From Foliamicus sp963666765 (GTDB lineage: Bacteria; Pseudomonadota; Gammaproteobacteria; Steroidobacterales; Foliamicaceae): 64,000 bases of DNA. The notes below the pieces were generated by a model. The model did not search any database, was not told the origin of the DNA, and was given only the letters and a program-made list of their open reading frames with translations. Position 1 is the first letter of the stretch. Each line of letters opens with the position of its first letter. The position numbers and the translations under genes were made by a program. Positions 49,612 to 62,154 of the stretch are shown here, piece by piece. Where the stretch lies: contig OY762933.1 in assembly GCA_963666765.1 (NCBI GenBank), forward strand, positions 1,488,001 through 1,552,000, written 5' to 3'.

Positions 49612-50394
49612 ATGCCGATTCTCGAGGGAAAGCGGGCGCTGGTCGCCGGCATCGCGAGCAAGCGTTCGATTGCCTGGGGCATCGCCCGGAGCTTTCGCAG
49701 CGAGGGCGCGGAAGTGGCCCTGAGCGCGCTGCCCGGACGAATGCTCGAACGAGCCGAGGCATTCGCGCCGGAAATCGACGCGCCCTTTTGCCTCGGCATG
49801 GACGTCAGCAGCGACGAGTCGATCGCGGAAGCCTTTGGGCAGTTGAAGATCTCCTGGCCGCGGCTCGATATCCTGGTTCACTCGATCGCCTTTGCGCCGG
49901 GCGATAACCTCAAGGGCGACTTTGCCGACAGCGTGTCCCGAGAGGGCTTTCGGGTCGCCCACGACATTTCCGCCTACAGCTTCGCCGCGCTGGCGCGCGC
50001 CGCCGCGCCGCAGATGGCCGACGGCGGGGCGCTGTTGACCCTCTCCTACTCGGGCTCCACCCGGGCGGTGCAGAACTACAACGTCATGGGGCCCGCCAAG
50101 GCCAGCCTGGAGGCGGTAACCCGCGCCCTGGCCATGGACCTGGGCAAGAAGGGCGTACGCGTCAATGCGCTGTCGCCGGGACCGGTCAAGACGCTGTCGG
50201 CCGCAGGCATTCCCAACTTCCGCAAGATGCTGCACCACTACGAAGGCGCCGCCCCGCTTCGGCGTAACGTGACGCTGGACGAAGTTGGCAACGCCGCCGT
50301 ATTCCTGTGCTCGGAAATGGCGTCCGGAATCACCGGCGTGGTCCTTCCCGTTGACGCCGGCATGGGCGCCGTAGGTCTCTCCTTCCCGGACTGA
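49612..50394 (+). CDS. fabI: Enoyl-ACP reductase (NADH)
   Basis: Last reductive step of each fatty-acid elongation cycle. 260 residues of the FabI type: an N-terminal cofactor loop with GIASKRSIAWGIA, VHSIAFAPGDNLKG, and the catalytic Tyr/Lys pair in YNVMGPAKASLEA. RVNALSPGPVKTLSAAGI follows, and the C-terminal DAGMGAVGL replaces the usual GFNISG-like region. Divergent from rnhA with 72 bp between starts. Confidence 0.95.
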   Translation: MPILEGKRALVAGIASKRSIAWGIARSFRSEGAEVALSALPGRMLERAEAFAPEIDAPFCLGMDVSSDESIAEAFGQLKISWPRLDILVHSIAFAPGDNLKGDFADSVSREGFRVAHDISAYSFAALARAAAPQMADGGALLTLSYSGSTRAVQNYNVMGPAKASLEAVTRALAMDLGKKGVRVNALSPGPVKTLSAAGIPNFRKMLHHYEGAAPLRRNVTLDEVGNAAVFLCSEMASGITGVVLPVDAGMGAVGLSFPD

Positions 50395-50403
50395 CCCGGG
50401 AGA

Positions 50404-50964
50404 TCAGGCGAGTTCGGTGAGGATCTCTCCTACGGGCCGTCGCTTCTGCTCCGGGACGATCCGCGGGTAGCCGATCGAGAAAAGGCCCACAACCATTTCC
50501 TCTTCCGGGCTGACGCCCAGCAGTTCGTAGAAGCGCTCGTCGCGTGTGACCGCCCCCGTGCTCCATTTGCAGGCGACGCCGCCCTCCCACAGGCACAGCA
50601 TGAAATTCTGTATCGCGCAGCAGCAGGCGCCATAGTCCTCGCGCTCCCGAAACGGGTCCTCCGTGCGGCGGCAGGTCACCGCCATCCAGTGCGGTACCGC
50701 TTCCATGAGCTGCCGCCTTTTTTTCGCCGCCCCGGCCCCGCGCTTTGCGAGCGTGAGCTCCGCGGCGATCTCGACCATTGCGCCCACGGCGGCGGCGCCC
50801 AGCAGGAAAAATCGCCAGGGCTCGGTCAGATGATGGTTCGGGGCCCAGCGCGCGGCGTCCACAGCCGTCAGCAGCAGTTCGCGCGGCGGCGGCGCGGGCT
50901 TGAACAGGGCCACCGTACGCCGCCCGCGCACCAGGCGCAGGCCGGGCTGCTGCGAATCACTCAC
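50404..50964 (-). CDS. Nitroreductase-family flavoprotein
   Basis: A 186-residue FMN-dependent oxidoreductase fold: LVRGRRTVALF is the start motif, AARWAPNHHLTEPWRFFLLG binds FMN, DYGACCCAIQNFMLCLWEGG is the middle helix, and VVGLFSIGYPRIVP is the C-terminal strand. The substrate is unknown. GTG 50964 is chosen because it overlaps the stop of the upstream symporter (GTGA) and gives the family N-terminus. The frame above it is a shadow of the symporter gene. Confidence 0.87.
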   Translation of the reverse strand: MSDSQQPGLRLVRGRRTVALFKPAPPPRELLLTAVDAARWAPNHHLTEPWRFFLLGAAAVGAMVEIAAELTLAKRGAGAAKKRRQLMEAVPHWMAVTCRRTEDPFREREDYGACCCAIQNFMLCLWEGGVACKWSTGAVTRDERFYELLGVSPEEEMVVGLFSIGYPRIVPEQKRRPVGEILTELA

Positions 50965-52274
50965 GCCGCATCGCGGCGGCGCAGCCGGCTCTCCTCGCCC
51001 AGCACCCCGCTCTCTCCCTCCAGCCGGGCGATCGTCACCGCGCCGCAACTGTCGCCGAACACGTTCACGGCCGTGCGCGACATGTCGAGAATCCGGTCAA
51101 ACACGAACAGGACGCCGATCGCCTCCACCGGCAGGCCCACCGCCCCGAGAATCACGGCGATCGCGACGAAGGAAGCCGCGGGAACGCCCGCCACGCCGAT
51201 CGACGTCAGCAGCGCCGTGAAGACGATGGTGAATTGCGTGCCGAAACTCAAGTCAACCCCGAAGGCCTGGGCGATGAAGACCACGGCCACGCATTCATAA
51301 AGAGCCGTGCCGTCCATGTTCACGGTCGCCCCCAGGGGCAGCACGAAGCCCGTGGTACGGCTGGAAACCTTCGCGTTGTCCTCCACGCACCGCATCGTAA
51401 TGGGCAGCGTCGCCGAGGACGAAGAGGTCGAAAATGCGGTCAGCAGCGCGGGCGCCATTGCCCGGTAGTGCCGCAGCGGGTTTACCCGCGCCACGAACAG
51501 CAGTATCAGCGGCATGACCACCAGGAAATGAATGGCCAGGGCGATCAGGACCGTGATCGAGAAGATCACCAGCGGCCGTGCGGCCCCCAGCCCAACGTCG
51601 GCGACCACCGATGCGACCAGCCCGAACACTCCGATCGGCGCGAAGCGCATGACGAACCGGGTGACGCCCATCATGGCCTCGAAACAGGCCTGCACGAAGC
51701 TTGTGACCTGCTCGCGCTTCTCTTTCACAAGGCGCGAGATGAAGTAACCGAACAGGATGCAGAAAACGATGACGCCCAGCATCTGGCCTTCGGCGGCGGC
51801 CATCACGATGTTCGGCGGAAACATGCGCAGGAACACTTCGGCCACTCCGCCCTCGGCGCCGGCGACGCGCCCTGCGACCTCCTCGGCATTGGCCCTGAAG
51901 TCGAGCAGATCCCGTACCGGAGTCCCGTCCAGGATGCCGGGCTGCACCAGGTTGACCATGGTCAGGCCCACGAGCACGGCCACCGTGGATGTGGCCAGGT
52001 AGTAGAGAACCGTCTTGCCGCCCAGCCGGCCCAGCGTGCCGGATCCGCCCAGGCCGGCCACGCCGGAAATGATCGAAGTGGCGATCAGCGGCACGATCAG
52101 CATCTTCAGCGCGTTGAGAAACAGCGTGCCGATGTAGTCGTATATGGAGTCGAAAGTGACGCCGGCGGCGAGTTCGGCGGTGTCGCCGCTGATCAGCCCG
52201 GCGATCACGCCCAGCAGGATCCCGGCGAAGATCTGTGCATACAGGGGCCAGCGAAGCGGATTCCACTGGTTCAT
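50961..52274 (-). CDS. Dicarboxylate/amino acid:cation symporter (DAACS family)
   Basis: A 437-residue transporter of the GltP/DctA type. The serine-rich reentrant loop (STSSSSATLPITM) and the helix GATVNMDGTALYE are diagnostic. GVAGVPAASFVAIAVILGAVG and DRILDMSRTAVNVFGDS complete the substrate and ion site. It imports C4-dicarboxylates or acidic amino acids with Na+ or H+. ATG 52274 overlaps the ppiD stop as ATGA. Confidence 0.92.
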   Translation of the reverse strand: MNQWNPLRWPLYAQIFAGILLGVIAGLISGDTAELAAGVTFDSIYDYIGTLFLNALKMLIVPLIATSIISGVAGLGGSGTLGRLGGKTVLYYLATSTVAVLVGLTMVNLVQPGILDGTPVRDLLDFRANAEEVAGRVAGAEGGVAEVFLRMFPPNIVMAAAEGQMLGVIVFCILFGYFISRLVKEKREQVTSFVQACFEAMMGVTRFVMRFAPIGVFGLVASVVADVGLGAARPLVIFSITVLIALAIHFLVVMPLILLFVARVNPLRHYRAMAPALLTAFSTSSSSATLPITMRCVEDNAKVSSRTTGFVLPLGATVNMDGTALYECVAVVFIAQAFGVDLSFGTQFTIVFTALLTSIGVAGVPAASFVAIAVILGAVGLPVEAIGVLFVFDRILDMSRTAVNVFGDSCGAVTIARLEGESGVLGEESRLRRRDAA

Positions 52275-54169
52275 GGCGTTTCTCCCAATGTTTCGGGCGC
52301 TATCCAGACGCTGGCCCGGTCACGCACGCTGGCGCGATAGGCATCGAACTCCATCATGCCCTCGCGGTCCTCCAGGTCGGCCTTGACTTCATCCCGCTGG
52401 TCCCGCGGGATGGTCTCGGGGCGCCCCGGAAATACCTCAGAGACCTCGTACAGCGCGTAGCGGCCGTCGAGAAGGCTGAGTCCCTCCGCCGAATGACCGG
52501 GCGCTGCGGCAAATATGGCGTTCAGCAGCTCAGAGGGAAAGTCGGCCGAGTCTCTGCGCATTTCCTGCTCCTCGAAGAAGTCCACGCCCTCATCTGCGGT
52601 CAGGTCCTGCAGGTCTTCACCGGAGCGGCGGCGCGCAAGCAACTCCGCTCCCCGGGCCGCGGCGGTCTCCGCGGCCGCGTCGCTGACGAGTATCTCGCGA
52701 ATCCGGTCGGCCACTTCTTCCAGCGGCTGCTGTTCCGAAGGCTGATGGCGGGCGGCCCGCAGGACTATCGCCCGGTCGGGGCCCAGCTGAAGAATCCGCG
52801 AGTTCTCGCCGCGGTCCAGCACGGTCTCGCCGTAGGCGGCGTCAATCACGCGCCGGTTGCCGGCAAACTCCGCCGCGCCCTCGCGGGTGAAGTTCTCGAT
52901 AGTCCTGAGCGGCAGTTCGAGTTCCTCGGCTATCCATGCCAGTCCGTCATCGCTTTCCAGGGCCATGTCGGCCAGCCGGTCGGCCAGATCGTAAAAACGC
53001 GTCCGCTTGCGGCGCTCCCCAAGGTCCGCGAGCACGTCCTCGCGGGCGTCCTCGAACGGCGCAATGTCGCCTCCGCGAACGCCGTCCAGGCGGATGATGT
53101 GATAGCCGAATTGCGTCTGCACCGGGGCGGTGTACTGCCCCGTTTCCTCGAGGCCGAATAGCGCTTCCTCGAACTCGGGAACGAGGACGCCGCGTTCGTT
53201 CCAGCCCAGGTCTCCCCCCAGCGAAGCGGAACCCGGGTCCTCGGAAAATTCCCCGGCGAGGGCGCCGAAGTCTTCCCCGGCGTCCAGCCGCGCGACAAGC
53301 TCATTGGCCCGGGCCAGCACCTCGTCGTCGCCTTCCGGGCTCGCCGCCAGCAGAATATGGCTGGAGCGGCGCTGGAGCGGGCTGATGAACTGGTCGCGAT
53401 TCTCCTCGTACCATTCCAGCGCGTCCTGCTCGGTCATCTCCTCCAAGCCCGGCAGGTTCCCGGCATCGAGTTCGATGTACTCCAGGTCCAGGTACTCACG
53501 CGTCCAGAAGCCTGAGGCGTTCCGCTCGTAGTACTCGCTTACCTGTTCGTCGGTCACGACCATGTCGTCGCGGAAGGATTCCGGCGCAACGAAAAAGCCT
53601 CGCACCGCGCGGCTTTCCTGCACCAGTTCAATATAGAAACGAAAATCCACCGGGGTAAAGAAGGCGCTCTCGGCTATGCCCCGGGAAAACTGTTGCTGCG
53701 TCATCAGACCCCGCTGCCGATACTCGAAATAAGCCGGCGTCTCGCCGATATTGGCCAGGGCGCTGCGGTACAGGTCGACCGAGAATTCACCGCGGTCCAG
53801 GAAGGCGGGAATGCTCTGAATCACGCCCGCGAGACGGTCGTCGCTGGTCGTAAAGCCGCGCTCCTCGGCGTGCGCCTGAATCATGCGCGCGTCGATCATC
53901 TGGTCAAGGACCAGGCCGCGAAGTTGCTGTTCGAACTCCTCGGGCAGCGCCTCGCCGAACTGTTCGCGCAACCTGACCTGTTCTTCATCCAGCGTGCGCA
54001 GAAACTCGGTCTGACCGATTTCCGCGCCTTCGACGCTGGCGACCGCGGTACTGGACATGCCGACGTTGCCGCGCATGGTGCCGAAGGTCAGCACCAGGGC
54101 CAGCCCGATGACGCCAAAAATGATGCCGGCCACCCAGCCGCTGAGCCGGTCACGGATTACCTGGAGCAT
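52271..54169 (-). CDS. ppiD: Periplasmic folding chaperone / peptidyl-prolyl isomerase PpiD
   Basis: A 632-residue inner-membrane-anchored protein. The N-terminal helix (WVAGIIFGVIGLALVLTFG) anchors it. A SurA-like chaperone segment follows. A parvulin domain near residues 260-365 contains SSHILLA, FSEDPGSASLGGDLGW and FGYHIIRLDG. It helps outer-membrane and secreted proteins leave the Sec channel. Synteny with hupB, lon, clpX, clpP and tig supports the call. It is cotranslated with the downstream symporter. Confidence 0.93.
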   Translation of the reverse strand: MLQVIRDRLSGWVAGIIFGVIGLALVLTFGTMRGNVGMSSTAVASVEGAEIGQTEFLRTLDEEQVRLREQFGEALPEEFEQQLRGLVLDQMIDARMIQAHAEERGFTTSDDRLAGVIQSIPAFLDRGEFSVDLYRSALANIGETPAYFEYRQRGLMTQQQFSRGIAESAFFTPVDFRFYIELVQESRAVRGFFVAPESFRDDMVVTDEQVSEYYERNASGFWTREYLDLEYIELDAGNLPGLEEMTEQDALEWYEENRDQFISPLQRRSSHILLAASPEGDDEVLARANELVARLDAGEDFGALAGEFSEDPGSASLGGDLGWNERGVLVPEFEEALFGLEETGQYTAPVQTQFGYHIIRLDGVRGGDIAPFEDAREDVLADLGERRKRTRFYDLADRLADMALESDDGLAWIAEELELPLRTIENFTREGAAEFAGNRRVIDAAYGETVLDRGENSRILQLGPDRAIVLRAARHQPSEQQPLEEVADRIREILVSDAAAETAAARGAELLARRRSGEDLQDLTADEGVDFFEEQEMRRDSADFPSELLNAIFAAAPGHSAEGLSLLDGRYALYEVSEVFPGRPETIPRDQRDEVKADLEDREGMMEFDAYRASVRDRASVWIAPETLGETP

Positions 54170-54204
54170 CGGAACCCGCTAACCCCACGTATTCGGAGAG
54201 TAGT

Positions 54205-54281
54205 GGCGGAGTGGACGGGACTCGAACCCGCGACCACCGGATTGACAGCCCGGTATTCTAACCATCTGAACTACCACTCCG
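54205..54281 (-). tRNA. tRNA-Asp (anticodon GTC)
   Basis: Acceptor GGAGTGG pairs with CCACTCC, the anticodon loop is CTGTCAA, the T-arm is GCGGGTTCGAGTCCCGT, and CCA is encoded (54205-54207). Confidence 0.96.
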
Positions 54282-54285
54282 CTAT

Positions 54286-54357
54286 GGGTGCTGAGGGGTT
54301 TGAACCCCCGACCTTCGCCGTGTAAGAGCGACGCTCTCCCAACTGAGCTAAGCACCC
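54286..54357 (-). tRNA. tRNA-Val (anticodon TAC), CCA not encoded
   Basis: Acceptor GGGTGCT pairs with AGCACCC, the anticodon loop is CTTACAC, and the T-arm is GGGGGTTCAAACCCC. After the discriminator A the sequence reads TAG rather than CCA, unlike the other tRNA genes here, so CCA must be added enzymatically. It lies 4 bp upstream of tRNA-Asp in the same transcript. Confidence 0.95.
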
Positions 54358-54399
54358 GCCGGCGCCGTTACCCTCGCGGAAACCGCCGCAAACGCTAAC

Positions 54400-54414
54400 C
54401 GGGGCTTCGCCCCG
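54400..54414 (-). terminator. Short hairpin downstream of hupB
   Basis: cggggc/gccccg with a 3-nt loop lies 14 bp beyond the hupB stop on the minus strand, followed by only a weak T-rich stretch. It may separate hupB from the tRNA pair. Confidence 0.45.
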
Positions 54415-54428
54415 ACAGCTGGGGGTGG

Positions 54429-54701
54429 TTAGTTTACGGCATCCTTCAGGGCGCGGCCTGCCTTGAATCCGGGAACCGAGGTGGCGGCGATTTGAATCGT
54501 CTCACCGGTGCGGGGATTGCGACCTTGCCGTGCGGCGCGATGCTTGACGCTGAAGGTTCCGAAACCGACCAGAGATACCGAGTCTCCCTGCCCCAAGGCA
54601 CCGCTGATGGCCCCTAATACCGCATCCACGGCTCGAGCCGCATCCGCTTTCGCAAGACCCGCAGCAGACGCCACAGCATCCGTAAGTTCCCGTTTGTTCA
54701 T
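54429..54701 (-). CDS. hupB: DNA-binding protein HU-beta
   Basis: A 90-residue nucleoid protein: MNKRELTDAVASAAGLAKAD, the core GFGTFSVKHRAARQGRNPRT with the DNA-binding arm, and FKAGRALKDAVN at the end. ATG 54701 follows CGGAG and gives the exact HU start; the open frame above it is not conserved. Its position between lon and ppiD is the standard gammaproteobacterial order. Confidence 0.96.
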   Translation of the reverse strand: MNKRELTDAVASAAGLAKADAARAVDAVLGAISGALGQGDSVSLVGFGTFSVKHRAARQGRNPRTGETIQIAATSVPGFKAGRALKDAVN

Positions 54702-54945
54702 GCAATTCTCCGTAGGTTTGTGCCCGGTTCTACCGGTTCGATACGCGCTGGCGGTGTCTAAAAGACAATGAAATCCACCCCCAAAATATGGCATGGCGGC
54801 ACCCAAAAAAATTGATGCCACCATATCAGCCCAACAGCCGAGAATTATGTACTAATCCCCAGCCCGCCGCAATATTACATACTCTTGAAACAAAGCGCGG
54901 GCGACGCGCGAAAAAACGAGTCCGATCGGCCTTCGGGACAAGGGT

Positions 54946-57381
<2,436 letters not shown>

Positions 57382-57425
57382 GGCGTTACCTCGGTACCCG
57401 CTCTAATACTCTTTGTGTGTCATCG

Positions 57426-57451
57426 ATATGGGGTTGGCTGAAGCCAAACCC
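57426..57451 (-). promoter_or_regulatory. Possible heat-shock promoter element and hairpin before lon
   Basis: On the minus strand CCCCATAT (57426-57433) fits the sigma-32 -10 pattern CCCCATnT, but the expected CTTGAA-like -35 is poor. A hairpin (57430-57439 with 57442-57451, 9 of 10 pairs) overlaps it and could instead mark the end of the clpX transcript. Confidence 0.35.
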
Positions 57452-57519
57452 AACCCGGAACGCATCGCCGTTGTCCCGGCCGGTTTCCTGTCCCGCAACT
57501 GACTTCGCCAGACTGCGAA

Positions 57520-58839
<1,320 letters not shown>

Positions 58840-58907
58840 AGCTTTAGTGCGATGCAGTTGCGCCTAAGCGCGCGCTGGCATTGTACCTGCCCCGGCGTGA
58901 AACGACA

Positions 58908-59537
58908 CTAGCCGCTGTCGTCCTCCGGCGCGGCCACCTCGTCGCGGCTGGCCAGCACGCGGTCGATGAGCCCATAGGAACACGCCTCCTCGCCGCTCAT
59001 GAAATGATCCCGGTCGGTGTCGCGGGCAATGCGCTTGAGCGGTTGGCCGGTGTGCTCCGCAAGTATGCGGTTCAGCCGCTCGCGTGTCTTGAGCATTTCC
59101 TTCGCATGAATGTCCACGTCGGACGCCTGGCCCTGAAAGCTGCCCATGGGTTGGTGGATCATGACGCGCGAGTGCGGCAGGCAGTAGCGCTTGCCCCTGG
59201 CGCCGCCCGCGAGAAGCAGCGCCCCCATGCTGGCGGCCTGTCCCAGGCAAAGCGTGCTCACGTCGGGCTTGATGAATTGCATGGTGTCGTAAATGGACAG
59301 CCCGGAACTCACCAGGCCGCCCGGCGAATTGATGTAGAGGCTGATGTCCTTGCCGGGGTTTTCGGATTCCAGGAAGATCAGCTGGGCCACGATCAGGTTG
59401 GCCATATGGTCGTCCACGGCGCCCACCACAAATATCAGCCGCTCCTTGAGCAGGCGCGAGTAGATGTCGTAGGCGCGTTCGCCGCGGGCGGTCTGCTCCA
59501 CGACCATGGGCACGAGATTCAGTGCTTTTTCATTCAT
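58908..59537 (-). CDS. clpP: ATP-dependent Clp protease proteolytic subunit
   Basis: A 209-residue serine peptidase forming the ClpP barrel. The catalytic Ser is in GQAASMGALLLAGG, the His in PHSRVMIHQPMG and the Asp in RDTDRDHFMS. VEQTARGERAYDIYSRLLKE is the typical N-terminus. The open frame begins at 59606 inside the repeat at 59563, but ATG 59537 with AGGAAT upstream is the real start. tig, then the repeat, then clpP and clpX lie in one direction. Confidence 0.97.
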   Translation of the reverse strand: MNEKALNLVPMVVEQTARGERAYDIYSRLLKERLIFVVGAVDDHMANLIVAQLIFLESENPGKDISLYINSPGGLVSSGLSIYDTMQFIKPDVSTLCLGQAASMGALLLAGGARGKRYCLPHSRVMIHQPMGSFQGQASDVDIHAKEMLKTRERLNRILAEHTGQPLKRIARDTDRDHFMSGEEACSYGLIDRVLASRDEVAAPEDDSG

Positions 59538-59562
59538 TTGGGGTATTCCTTGGTCGCTCTCA

Positions 59563-59672
59563 CGCGTCCATTCAGCCACTCCTTCCCGGGAAACGCATGA
59601 ATCCATCCATGGAGCTTGGCGTCGCCATCCCTGGCTCCGACACTCCCGGGAAGGAGTGGCTGAATGGACGCG
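59563..59672. repeat. Long perfect inverted repeat, conserved-loop hairpin family, copy C
   Basis: Left arm 59563-59591 and right arm 59644-59672 are perfectly complementary over 29 bp. The 52-nt loop begins aacgcatgaatccatccatg, matching the copies at 43381 and 3428. It sits 26 bp upstream of the clpP start and 35 bp after the tig stop, so a tig-clpP transcript would carry a very stable hairpin just before clpP. Confidence 0.92.
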
Positions 59673-59706
59673 AACAGCATAACGGTGTTCTCATCGTCCG
59701 CGGCAC

Positions 59707-61068
59707 TCAGGTTCCGCCGGACAGGACGGGGGGCATGGGTTCCATGAACTCGTCGAAGGCCATGGGGAGCGTCTTGACATCGGCGTTTTCGTACAGCCAC
59801 TCGAGCACCTGTTCCTCGCGCAGGCGCGCGCGCAGATTGCCGACCAGTTCGCGGTTACCCGCCAGCTCGGCCAGGGCCGCCTCGGGATCGGGCGCTCCGG
59901 AAGCAAGTCCCTGCAGCTGCTCGCGCAGCTTCTGTTCCTCGGGTGCGATTTCTTCGCGCGCCGCAAGCTCGGAAATCAGCAGTTGCAGACGCACGCGCTG
60001 CTCCGCCGCGGCGCGCATCTCGGGCGTTTCCTCGGGCAGCTCGACCGGCTCCGCGGCTTCTTCCCCGGCGTCCGGGTCCGGAGGAGGCGGAGGCGGACGC
60101 ATGGCGGCGCGCGCCTGTTCGACGTCCTGGTCCACCAGCGACTTGGGCGTGGGTCCGGGATTCGCGCTCAGCAACTGGTCGAACAGTGACTGGCGCTTAT
60201 GGTCCTCGCAAACGGACGCAAGTTCGCGTTCCAGCGTCAGGCGCACGTTCGAGCGCAAGTCGTCGATGGAACCGCTCTCGACGCCCAGCTTCCTGATGAA
60301 TTCTTCGTCCAGGTCCGGGAGCGAGGGCTCGGAGACACTCACGACTTCAACCTCGTACAGCACGCGCTTGCCGCGCAAGGCTTCGTCCGGGTAATCGGGC
60401 GGCAATTTCAGACGGAACTTCTTCTTTCGCGAAGCGGACAATCCCACCAGGCGTTCGAGTAGCTGCGGCATCAGGCGGGTTTCGCCCAGCATCAGGGGCG
60501 CCTCCCTGATGTCCCCGGCCTGCAGCGTCTCGCGCCGCCGCGAAGCGCGGATATTCGCCACCATGCGGTCGCCCTCGTGGGCCGGACGTTCGACATCCTC
60601 CCACTGCGCATCGCGCCTGCGAAGGCGCTCGATGGTGCGATCCACGTCCCGCTCTCCGATCTCCACTTCGGGCTGCTCATAGGCCAGTTCGTCCAGGCCG
60701 CTGAACTCGATGTCCGGGAACACATCGAAGGTGGCTTCGTATTCGAGGTCGGAACCCTCGCGCGCCTTGCTGGTCTTGACCTCGCCGCCACCGACCACCC
60801 GCAGTTGCCGGTCCTGCGCGCCCTCGCGGAAACTCCTCTCTATGACCTCGCGGGTCATTTCGTTCCATACGTCCTGACCATAGCGCTGCCGGATCAGCTT
60901 TATGGGCGCCTTGCCCGGCCGAAAGCCGCGTATCCGCGTGCGGCGGCGAATCGCGCCCAGGCGCGCCAGGAACTCCTGTTGCATGGCGGCAGCCGGAACC
61001 TGCACATGCATGACGCGGCGAAGTCCTTCGCCGTCTTCCACCTTGTAGTTAGCGCTGTCGAGATTCAT
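59707..61068 (-). CDS. tig: Trigger factor
   Basis: A 453-residue ribosome-bound chaperone. The ribosome-binding signature GFRPGKAP is near residue 48. A peptidyl-prolyl isomerase domain (about 160-245) contains EGDRMVANI and KKFRLKLPPDYPDEALRGKR, cited here as KLPPDYPDEALRGKR. The C-terminal helical arms follow, with an acidic Pro-rich insert (PPPPPDPDAGEEAAEPVELP) around residue 330 that is unusual. Upstream of clpP as in most gammaproteobacteria. Confidence 0.95.
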   Translation of the reverse strand: MNLDSANYKVEDGEGLRRVMHVQVPAAAMQQEFLARLGAIRRRTRIRGFRPGKAPIKLIRQRYGQDVWNEMTREVIERSFREGAQDRQLRVVGGGEVKTSKAREGSDLEYEATFDVFPDIEFSGLDELAYEQPEVEIGERDVDRTIERLRRRDAQWEDVERPAHEGDRMVANIRASRRRETLQAGDIREAPLMLGETRLMPQLLERLVGLSASRKKKFRLKLPPDYPDEALRGKRVLYEVEVVSVSEPSLPDLDEEFIRKLGVESGSIDDLRSNVRLTLERELASVCEDHKRQSLFDQLLSANPGPTPKSLVDQDVEQARAAMRPPPPPPDPDAGEEAAEPVELPEETPEMRAAAEQRVRLQLLISELAAREEIAPEEQKLREQLQGLASGAPDPEAALAELAGNRELVGNLRARLREEQVLEWLYENADVKTLPMAFDEFMEPMPPVLSGGT

Positions 61069-61108
61069 AGGACTGGATCGTTCGCCCCCCCTTGGTGGAG
61101 CGGAATTC

Positions 61109-61195
61109 TGGTGCGAAAGGAGAGATTCGAACTCTCAAGGGGATTACCCCACAGGAACCTAAATCCTGCGCGTCTACCAATTCCGCCACTTCCGC
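61109..61195 (-). tRNA. tRNA-Leu (anticodon TAG)
   Basis: Acceptor GCGGAAG with its partner, a long variable arm, anticodon stem CAGGA/TCCTG around loop TTTAGGT (anticodon TAG), T-arm GAGAGTTCGAATCTCTC, CCA encoded (61109-61111). It lies upstream of tig on the same strand. Confidence 0.96.
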
Positions 61196-61230
61196 CTGAC
61201 GTCAATTATAAGATTTGCAGGGGGGACCGC

Positions 61231-62115
61231 TCAGGATGTCAGGACTTCCAGTGCGGCGTTGTACTTCTCCGCGGTGCGGGCGATCACGCTTTCCGGCAGC
61301 CGGGGCGCCGGCGGCTGGTGGTCCCAGTCCACCGAATCCAGGTAATCGCGCACGAACTGCTTGTCGTAGCTGGGCGGGGAAACGCCCACGCGGTATTCGG
61401 CTGCCGGCCAGAAGCGGGAGGAATCTGGCGTCAGCACTTCGTCGATCAGCACCAGGTCGCCGGCCGCGTTGATCCCGAACTCGAACTTTGTGTCGGCCAC
61501 GATGATGCCGCGCGCGGCGGCGTAATCGGCGCCGAACCGGAACAGGGCCAGCGCAATGTCCCGCACGCGCTCGGCCAGCGCGTCCCCTATGAGGCCGGCG
61601 GTCTGCTCCATTCCGATGTTCTCGTCGTGCTCGCCCACCTCGGCCTTGGTGGCCGGCGTGAATATGGCCTCGGGCAGCCGTTCGCCGAGCCTCAGGCCCT
61701 CCGGCAGGCGGATGCCGCATACCTCGCCGGTGGCCTGGTAGTCCTTCCAGCCCGAACCGATCAGATGGCCGCGAACGACCGCTTCAACCGGCAGCGCCCG
61801 CACCCGTTCCATCAGCACCGAGCGCGCTTCCAGCTCCTCAATCGCCGCCGGCTCGAGTCCGTCGATCACCTCGGCCAGCGGCGTATCCAGAAGCGCGTTC
61901 GGCACGATATGGCCCGTATTGGCGAACCAGAACCGCGAAAGCCCGGTCAGCACGCGGCCCTTGCCGGGAATGGGATCGGGCAGAACGACGTCATAGGCGG
62001 AAATGCGGTCGCTGGTTACCAGCAGCAGGCGATCGTCGCCTACCGCGAAAAGGTCGCGTACCTTGCCGCTGCCGATGGACTGCAAACCCGGTATTTCGGT
62101 ATACGATACGGTCAC
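61231..62115 (-). CDS. purC: Phosphoribosylaminoimidazole-succinocarboxamide synthase
   Basis: Joins aspartate to CAIR in purine synthesis. 294 residues of the longer SAICAR synthetase type: GSGKVRDLFAVGDDRLLLV, TSDRISAYDVVLPDPIPGKG, VRGHLIGSGWKDY, DTKFEFGINAAGDLVLIDEV and DSSRFWPA are all diagnostic. The frame is open to 62757, but that part is antisense to djlA. GTG 62115 with GGGGAG upstream is the start. Separated from purM and purN by the rest of the window. Confidence 0.95.
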   Translation of the reverse strand: MTVSYTEIPGLQSIGSGKVRDLFAVGDDRLLLVTSDRISAYDVVLPDPIPGKGRVLTGLSRFWFANTGHIVPNALLDTPLAEVIDGLEPAAIEELEARSVLMERVRALPVEAVVRGHLIGSGWKDYQATGEVCGIRLPEGLRLGERLPEAIFTPATKAEVGEHDENIGMEQTAGLIGDALAERVRDIALALFRFGADYAAARGIIVADTKFEFGINAAGDLVLIDEVLTPDSSRFWPAAEYRVGVSPPSYDKQFVRDYLDSVDWDHQPPAPRLPESVIARTAEKYNAALEVLTS

Positions 62116-62154
62116 TGCCTGCTCCCCTGTGCGTGCGTTTCGGGCGTATTTTAG

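Noticed and set aside
54702..54824. 41-codon extension of hupB
   Set aside because: HU proteins start at the ATG 54701 equivalent, and a ribosome-binding site lies just before it.
59538..59606. N-terminal extension of clpP
   Set aside because: It starts inside the repeat at 59563. ATG 59537 has its own ribosome-binding site and the normal ClpP N-terminus.
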